Shown: positions 59,346-64,000 of the stretch, piece after piece
Layout: the number at the start of each line of letters is the position of its first letter
Position numbering within the stretch: the stretch's first letter is position 1
Assembly (NCBI GenBank): GCA_019116365.1
Contig: DXBT01000033.1
Coordinates: 1 to 64,000, forward strand
Source of the DNA: Barnesiella merdipullorum
Lineage (GTDB): Bacteria; Bacteroidota; Bacteroidia; Bacteroidales; Barnesiellaceae
DNA: 64,000 nt
Direction of reading: 5' to 3'
Program-made: the position numbers and the translations under genes
Notes under the pieces: generated by a model
Seen by the model: only the letters and a program-made list of their open reading frames with translations
What the model was told of the DNA's origin: nothing
The model's database searches: none

Positions 59346-59657
59346 CTAAAATTTGTAGGTGCGCTTGGGATTTTTGGGGAACCACCCTTTTTGTACCCGT
59401 TTTTCTTGGTCGAACAGCTCCTTGATGGTCCAGAACGAAGAGAAGCCAAACACGCCGGCCAGTGCCGACAGGGTGACGCTCTCGACCCACAGCGACACCA
59501 CGATGCCTGCCAGCCCGAGCAGCAGGAATATCCACCAGCAGCGGGTGCCCCAATAGTATTCGGCCTTTACTACAATCGGGTGAAACAGCCCGATGATGAG
59601 GAAGGTGCAGACTCCTATCACAAGTCCTTGCAGGTGGTTGTCGAGTATAAAATCCAT
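59346..59657 (-). CDS. DUF4491 membrane protein
   Basis: The 103-residue protein matches DUF4491: HLQGLVIGVCTFLIIGLFHP and VVKAEYYWGTRCWWIFLLLG, then a final SSFWTIKELFDQEKRV. It has three membrane spans and ends in a basic tail. Function is unknown; it is a common single-gene family in Bacteroidales. Confidence 0.9.
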   Translation of the reverse strand: MDFILDNHLQGLVIGVCTFLIIGLFHPIVVKAEYYWGTRCWWIFLLLGLAGIVVSLWVESVTLSALAGVFGFSSFWTIKELFDQEKRVQKGWFPKNPKRTYKF

Positions 59658-59808
59658 AGCGATGTGGTAAAAAAACTGGTTGTCGATTTCTGCTCCGCTT
59701 CGGGAGTCCCGAGCGACGTGCCGGGATGTCCCTGATGCGCGGGATGCAAAAATAGAAATTCCCGTCGAAAGTAAAAACTCTCGAACGGGATCTTAGTTCG
59801 TTCAAAAC

Positions 59809-60465
59809 TTATATTTCTTTGAAACAGCTTGCCGGTGCCTGGCATACGGGGCACTTGAAATCGTCGGGCAACTCGCCTTCGTGTATGTAGCCACACACCT
59901 CGCATACGTAGCGCTTGGTGCTGGCTTGTGAGTCGGGTGCTTGCTCCTTGGCGGGCTTTGTCTCTTCCTCGGCCACATAGGTGGGAGCGTTTTTAGGCGC
60001 TTTGCCTTTGACCACCTGGTGGTAGTAGGCATAGGTCATGGGGGTCCCGTCGTCGGGCAGGGTGTCGATGACACGGGCAAAGAGCACGTCGTGAGTCTCG
60101 TTGTCGGCCATGCTCAGCAGTTCGCACACGATGTGTCCGGCAAACTTCCCTTGGAGGATAGGGGTGTCGTGCAGCCAGGTATGGTTGCGCCCCTCGTATT
60201 TGTTGCGGTCGCGTCCGCACTGGAACCCGAAGGTAGTGATGAGGCTCGTGTCGCTCTCTTCGGCCAGAATGGCCAGGTTGAAGCGGCGGTGCTGCACAAT
60301 GACATCGTGGGTATAGTTGTTCTTGTTCATCGAGATAGCGATGATGGGATTTTCGCTGGTCACCTGGAAACAGGTGTTGATGATACAGCCCGTAGGCCGG
60401 CCGTTGTCGTTGGTCCCTACCACATAGAGGCCATAGGTGATTTGTCGTAAGGCGGTTATATCCAT
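59809..60465 (-). CDS. hrb: Flavin reductase domain fused to rubredoxin (high-molecular-weight rubredoxin)
   Basis: The 218-residue protein joins an FMN-binding split-barrel flavin reductase (~1-150, with GLYVVGTNDNGRPTGCIINT) through a ~25-residue linker to a rubredoxin (~183-218) with the Cys pairs in YVCEVCGYIHEG and FKCPVCQAPAS. Such fusions pass electrons from NAD(P)H-reduced FMN to rubredoxin and on to oxygen- or peroxide-reducing partners. Rubrerythrin just upstream is a likely acceptor. A hairpin at 60491-60519 separates the two genes. Confidence 0.92.
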   Translation of the reverse strand: MDITALRQITYGLYVVGTNDNGRPTGCIINTCFQVTSENPIIAISMNKNNYTHDVIVQHRRFNLAILAEESDTSLITTFGFQCGRDRNKYEGRNHTWLHDTPILQGKFAGHIVCELLSMADNETHDVLFARVIDTLPDDGTPMTYAYYHQVVKGKAPKNAPTYVAEEETKPAKEQAPDSQASTKRYVCEVCGYIHEGELPDDFKCPVCQAPASCFKEI

Positions 60466-60490
60466 GGAACGTGTTGTTGAGCTAAACAGA

Positions 60491-60519
60491 ATCGGCCTGC
60501 CCCCACAGAGCAGGCCGAT
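60491..60519 (-). terminator. Hairpin behind the rubrerythrin gene
   Basis: A perfect 10-bp stem (60491-60500 with 60510-60519), 31 bases past the rubrerythrin stop on the minus strand. The T tract is weak (TCTGTTTAG). Confidence 0.6.
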
Positions 60520-60550
60520 GGAAGTCTAAAAGATTTACACTGAATTAAAA

Positions 60551-61126
60551 TTAGTAGTTGTTCTTTTTGCGCTCGAAGTAGGCACGCGGGTGAGCACAGG
60601 CGGGGCAGGCTTCGGGAGCCGTCTTGCCGCGATACACATATCCGCAGTTGCGGCATTGCCATTCGATCTCCTCACTGTCGGAGAATACAGTGCCGTTCTC
60701 TACGTTGGCCAGCAGTTTGCGGTAGCGTTTCTCGTGCTCGGCCTCAACCTTGGCTACGTTGCGGAAGGTAAGGGCTACGGCAGGGAATCCCTCTTGCTCG
60801 GCCACATCGGCAAAGTGGGGATAGAGATCGACCCACTCTTCGTTTTCACCCTCGGCAGCAGCCTTCAGATTCTCGGCTGTGGTACCGATGACGCCGGCCG
60901 GGAAGGCTGCGGTAATCTCGACCATGCCTCCTTCGAGATATTTGAAGAATTTCTTGGCGTGCTCTTTCTCTTGCTCGGCTGTCTCCATGAAGATGGCGCT
61001 TATCTGTTCGAAACCCTCTTTCTTGGCTACGCTGGCAAAGAAGGTATAACGGGTACGGGCTTGTGATTCACCGGCGAAAGATTTCAACAGATTCTGTTCG
61101 GTTTGGGTTCCTTTGATACTTTTCAT
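60551..61126 (-). CDS. rbr: Rubrerythrin
   Basis: The 191-residue protein has the diiron domain with FAGESQARTRYTFFAS and METAEQEKEHAKKFF, then KVEAEHEKRYRKLL, and a C-terminal rubredoxin (WQCRNCGYVYRG and ACPACAHPRAYFE). Rubrerythrins reduce hydrogen peroxide in anaerobes. The flavin reductase-rubredoxin gene follows on the same strand and may supply electrons. ATG 61126 is a normal start, with a promoter-like element upstream. Confidence 0.97.
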   Translation of the reverse strand: MKSIKGTQTEQNLLKSFAGESQARTRYTFFASVAKKEGFEQISAIFMETAEQEKEHAKKFFKYLEGGMVEITAAFPAGVIGTTAENLKAAAEGENEEWVDLYPHFADVAEQEGFPAVALTFRNVAKVEAEHEKRYRKLLANVENGTVFSDSEEIEWQCRNCGYVYRGKTAPEACPACAHPRAYFERKKNNY

Positions 61127-61471
61127 GACGTTTCGTTTTTATTGTTGTGTTTGTTATTTCTGATGCAAATATAATTGGAATAATTCTAAAACTAAAATTA
61201 TTATTGAATAAAATGACCGGGTTTAAGAATTTTTCATAATTATAGGTAAAGATAGATTCTTTTTTGAAAGAAACAAATAGTTGTGTATCAAAATGTAATT
61301 TGAGTTTGAAAGTGGTTTGAGATTGGAATTTATGGAGAGAGTACAAATTGATTTTACAACCTCCTTATACTGTTTTGTCTCTTTTCTTTTATATTTTTGT
61401 GGGAAATAAATGCAGCCTCATTCGGGGAGATATTTTTGAAGATGTGTTTCTTTGAATAAAAGAGCTATACC
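61127..61471. other. AT-rich intergenic region between rbr and the acetyltransferase-like gene
   Basis: About 345 bases separate two divergent operons. They hold the rbr promoter (61166-61196) and two TATTTTTG elements on the plus strand (61392-61399, 61431-61438) that could drive the three-gene operon, though neither has a good -33. No coding frame of interest or long hairpin is seen. Confidence 0.55.
61166..61196 (-). promoter_or_regulatory. Promoter of rbr
   Basis: Minus-strand TATATTTG (61166-61173) with TTTA at 19-base spacing resembles the -7/-33 consensus. It is 40 bases before the start. Confidence 0.6.
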
Positions 61472-61867
61472 ATGATAATCGAAAAAATACAGGGAACCGA
61501 ACCTCGGCTCTATACGCTTGTTGCTCCACTGACGATGAGTATTCCCATCATTCGTCAGAACAACAATTACCCGTTCAAGACTTCGCGCAAACATGTGTGG
61601 TTTGTGGCTTCAGACGGGAATGGGGTCGAAGGGTTCATGCCAGTCGAGCGTCGTATGGCCGGGGCATTTATCGACAATTATTATGCGTCGGGCGATTCGC
61701 CCGAGTTGTTGACGGCTTTGGTCAACGCGGCTATTGATGAGTTTGCATCAAAGTATCCGCTCTATGCGATGGCTCACATTCGGCATGAAGAGGCGTTTGT
61801 GTCCTGTGGATTTACCGAGGTGAAACGTTGGAAGTTGTATGTCAAAATGAAGTATGTAGGGAGATGA
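61472..61867 (+). CDS. Small acetyltransferase-like protein coupled to IbrAB
   Basis: The 131-residue protein has no signal peptide. The second half (GNGVEGFMPVERRMAGAFID, SPELLTALVNAAIDEFASKY, and the closing CGFTEVKRWKLYVKM) reads like a degenerate GNAT fold, with the usual final beta strand-helix-strand. I cannot see a clean acetyl-CoA loop, so the family is tentative. Its stop overlaps the IbrA-like start by four bases (ATGA), so the three genes behind the shared promoter are made together. Confidence 0.55.
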   Translation: MIIEKIQGTEPRLYTLVAPLTMSIPIIRQNNNYPFKTSRKHVWFVASDGNGVEGFMPVERRMAGAFIDNYYASGDSPELLTALVNAAIDEFASKYPLYAMAHIRHEEAFVSCGFTEVKRWKLYVKMKYVGR

Positions 61868-63156
61868 ACACGTTCAGAAGCAGTGTGTATGATGTGGCCA
61901 TGGAGCGCCTCGAACGGGTATTTACCGACTTCGACAACGTGTATGTCTCCTTTTCGGGCGGGAAAGACAGCGGGGTGTTGCTCAACCTCTGCATCGACTA
62001 TCTGCGACGTCGGCAGCCGGGGCGTCGGCTGGGTGTGTTTCATATAGACTATGAGGTGCAATACCAGGAGACTACCCGTTACGTCGATCGTGTGCTGGCT
62101 TCCAATGCCGACATATTGGACGTTTATCGGGTGTGCGTGCCCTGCAAGGTCTCTACCTGTACCTCGATGTTCCAGTCCTATTGGCGACCGTGGGAAGAGT
62201 CGAAGCGCGATTTGTGGGTGAGAGACCTGCCCGAGGGGGCCTATACGCAGGCCGATTTCGATTTCTTTACCGATGCCTTGTGGGATTATGAGTTCCAAAT
62301 CAAGTTTGCCGAGTGGCTGCATCGGCGCATGGGTGCCCGACGCACCTGCTGCCTGATAGGCATACGCACCCAGGAGAGTCTGAATCGCTGGCGCACCGTG
62401 CACAGCGACCGCAATTACAAGAAGTACAAGGGCCTCAAGTGGATTCGCGAGATGAAACATGTCATCTGCAATGCCTATCCCATACACGACTGGCTCACAA
62501 CCGATATCTGGGTGGCCAACGGCCGTTTCGGCTGGGACTACAATCGCCTCTACGATCTTTACTATCGGGCAGGCGTACCACTCGACAAGCAGCGGGTTGC
62601 CAGTCCCTTCATCTCGCAGGCCGTAGCCAGTTTGCGGCTCTACCGGGTGATCGACCCCGATATGTGGGGCAAGATGGTGAGTAGGGTCAATGGGGTGAAT
62701 TTTGCCGGGCTCTATGGGCGCACTTCGATGATGGGATGGCATTCGATCAAGTTGCCGCCCGGCATGACGTGGGAGGGTTATCTTGATTTCCTGTTGAAAA
62801 CGCTGCCCGAGAAGACGCGTCGCAATTATCAGCGCAAACTGTCTGTGAGCATCAACTTCTGGCGGGAAAAGGGAGGGTGCCTCTCCGACGAAACCATCCA
62901 GAAACTGGAGGCCTTGGGAATCCCTATCGTCGTGGGCGACCACTCCAACTACAAGACCAGTAAACGGCCCGTGAAGATGGGGTATCTCGACGATATCGAC
63001 CTGCCCGAGTTCAAGGAGTTGCCCTCCTTCAAACGCATGTGTATCTGTATTCTCAAGAACGATCACACCTGCAAGTATATGGGGTTCTCGCTCACCAAGG
63101 CCGAGAAGGAGTTGAAAGATCAAGTGTTGGAAAAATATAAAGCGTTGACAAAGTAA
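61864..63156 (+). CDS. ibrA: PAPS-reductase-like PP-loop protein (DUF3440, IbrA-type)
   Basis: The 430-residue protein has the PP-loop VYVSFSGGKDSGVLLNL (SGGKDS at 31-36), which adenylates or transfers sulfur in PAPS reductases and DndC. Cys-rich PCKVSTCTSMFQSYWRPWEE, RTCCLIGIRTQESLNR and the C-terminal RMCICILKNDHTCKYMGFS give the DUF3440 pattern. In E. coli, ibrA with ibrB raises immunoglobulin-binding eib expression, but the chemistry is unknown. ATG 61864 (MNTFRSSVYD) overlaps the upstream gene; the ParB-like gene begins one base after its stop. This is not a complete dnd cluster. Confidence 0.85.
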   Translation: MNTFRSSVYDVAMERLERVFTDFDNVYVSFSGGKDSGVLLNLCIDYLRRRQPGRRLGVFHIDYEVQYQETTRYVDRVLASNADILDVYRVCVPCKVSTCTSMFQSYWRPWEESKRDLWVRDLPEGAYTQADFDFFTDALWDYEFQIKFAEWLHRRMGARRTCCLIGIRTQESLNRWRTVHSDRNYKKYKGLKWIREMKHVICNAYPIHDWLTTDIWVANGRFGWDYNRLYDLYYRAGVPLDKQRVASPFISQAVASLRLYRVIDPDMWGKMVSRVNGVNFAGLYGRTSMMGWHSIKLPPGMTWEGYLDFLLKTLPEKTRRNYQRKLSVSINFWREKGGCLSDETIQKLEALGIPIVVGDHSNYKTSKRPVKMGYLDDIDLPEFKELPSFKRMCICILKNDHTCKYMGFSLTKAEKELKDQVLEKYKALTK

Positions 63157-63157
63157 A

Positions 63158-63670
63158 ATGGAAGCATATAAAAGTCCTGTCTATCATGTGCGGGCCGTGC
63201 CCGTAGAGAAGGTGGTGGCCAATACCTATAACCCCAATGTCGTGGCTCCGCCCGAGATGCGGCTGCTCGAACTCTCTATTTGGGAGGATGGCTATACGAT
63301 GCCTTGCGTGTGTTACTATCTGCCCGAGACCGACCAGTATGAACTGGTCGATGGCTATCACCGCTACAAGGTGATGCTTACCTCGCGGCGTATATATGAA
63401 CGGGAAAAGGGGTTGCTGCCGGTGGTGGTCATCGACAAGGATATCTCGAACCGCATGGCTTCGACCATTCGTCACAACCGGGCCCGTGGTACACACAATG
63501 TCGAACTGATGTGCGAGATTGTTTCAGAACTCACCCGAGCCGGAATGTCGGACAGTTGGATTATGAAAAATATCGGGATGGACAAGGACGAACTGTTGCG
63601 CTACAAACAGATCTCGGGTCTGGCCGAACTCTTTGCCGATAAAGAGTTCAGCCTCACGAAGGAGTTGTAG
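63158..63670 (+). CDS. ibrB: ParB/sulfiredoxin-fold protein (IbrB-type)
   Basis: The 170-residue protein has a ParB N-terminal fold (VANTYNPNVVAPPEMRLLEL, VDGYHRYKVM at ~64-73, RHNRARGTHN at ~106-115) and a helix-turn-helix region (~125-155, GMSDSWIMKNIGMDKDELLR). The family uses nucleotide or DNA binding. Pairing with a DUF3440 protein, one base apart, is the ibrAB arrangement. After the stop the sequence turns AT-rich. Confidence 0.85.
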   Translation: MEAYKSPVYHVRAVPVEKVVANTYNPNVVAPPEMRLLELSIWEDGYTMPCVCYYLPETDQYELVDGYHRYKVMLTSRRIYEREKGLLPVVVIDKDISNRMASTIRHNRARGTHNVELMCEIVSELTRAGMSDSWIMKNIGMDKDELLRYKQISGLAELFADKEFSLTKEL

Positions 63671-63797
63671 CGAGGTATTATTTTTTACTTGGTCGATACT
63701 CCTTCCCAAAATATATTCTATGAGAGTCCTTTATTCTGCGTGGAAGGCACAAGGTTTGTATAAAGAATAAATGATTTTATTGTTGACAATATCAATG

Positions 63798-64000
63798 CTA
63801 CAGGTTCAATACTTTTTTGAATATTCTCTGTAATAATATTTTGTTAATCTTGTAAAGAATAATAGCCAAAATAAACGACAATGCTGTTACTGTAAATATC
63901 GATATATAGGTTCCAAATTCATTCGTTAAATTATGAATTAGCTTCTGATATAAATATTCATGGACAATATATAACTCTAAAGAAATACTTCCTATTTTGG
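63798..64000 (-). CDS. C-terminal part of an acyltransferase-like membrane protein (partial)
   Basis: On the minus strand an open frame enters from the right edge and ends at TAG (63798-63800). The ~67 residues begin KIGSISLELYIVHEYLYQKL and hold a hydrophobic span (ISIFTVTALSFILAIILY) with a basic tail, as in the last helices of acyltransferase 3 proteins. It is strikingly AT-rich compared with the genes before it, so it may belong to a transferred surface-glycan locus. Confidence 0.55.
   Translation of the reverse strand, partial: KIGSISLELYIVHEYLYQKLIHNLTNEFGTYISIFTVTALSFILAIILYKINKILLQRIFKKVLNL

Noticed and set aside
61864..63670. A complete Dnd phosphorothioation system
   Set aside because: Only a DndC-like PP-loop protein and a ParB-fold protein are present. 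No DndB, DndD, DndE or restriction genes were seen in the window.

Overview
The window is a stretch of chromosome from a Gram-negative member of the Bacteroidales. The clues are LptD, LpxB, TamB and a lipoprotein form of TamA (TamL); a type IX secretion Plug-type protein (DUF5103) and a type IX C-terminal sorting domain; N-succinylornithine carbamoyltransferase instead of ordinary OTCase; many lipoproteins; almost no Shine-Dalgarno sites; and repeated promoter-like pairs of the Bacteroides type (TTTG, about 19-23 nt, TAnnTTTG). Base composition is GC-rich for the order, which fits a Barnesiella-like genus, but the genus is only a guess. Most of the window is ordinary core genome.

Layout. Bases 1-3049: the tail of an upstream gene, a secreted FAD-dependent oxidoreductase with a terminator, an AT-rich gap holding what looks like an orphan susC-type leader, and a PepSY-like lipoprotein. 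Bases 3076-11760 (minus): a tight run of an XRE/cupin regulator, an acyl-CoA synthetase, a DUF695 protein, proB, proA, argF', a secreted protein with a likely beta-barrel, thyA and folA. Bases 11867-21585: a beta-helix lipoprotein, YbjQ, lpxB, a three-gene iron-chelate/cobalamin-type ABC importer, an LTA-synthase-like sulfatase, a DUF5715 protein and a secreted nitroreductase. Bases 21758-28083 (plus): a DUF4105 membrane protein, a PafA-like protein that seems to have lost most catalytic metal ligands, and secA. Bases 28155-37050: tamB-tamL, a PepSY-like protein and the DUF5103 protein. Bases 37194-43550: a C1 peptidase, a GDPD-like protein, an acyltransferase, a C-GCAxxG-C-C protein, ung, tRNA-Arg(CCG), a HAD phosphatase and an M24 peptidase. 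Bases 43657-47985: dnaE and trxA.

Bases 47998-50961 form a small accessory island: two copies of a palindromic repeat, a regulator/membrane-protein pair, a strong candidate structured non-coding RNA with its own promoter and terminator, and a broken leucine-rich-repeat lipoprotein gene of lower GC content. Core genes then resume (gdhA with a structured leader, a CCA-adding enzyme, lptD, an HD hydrolase, ilvE), followed by a sorting-tail-only secreted protein, a DUF4491 protein, and an oxidative-stress pair (flavin reductase-rubredoxin and rubrerythrin).

The last 2.5 kb holds the most unusual gene set: three tightly coupled genes for a short acetyltransferase-like protein, an IbrA-type PAPS-reductase-like PP-loop protein and an IbrB-type ParB/sulfiredoxin-fold protein. 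The window ends in the AT-rich C-terminal part of an acyltransferase gene. No CRISPR array, rRNA, prophage or insertion sequence was seen.
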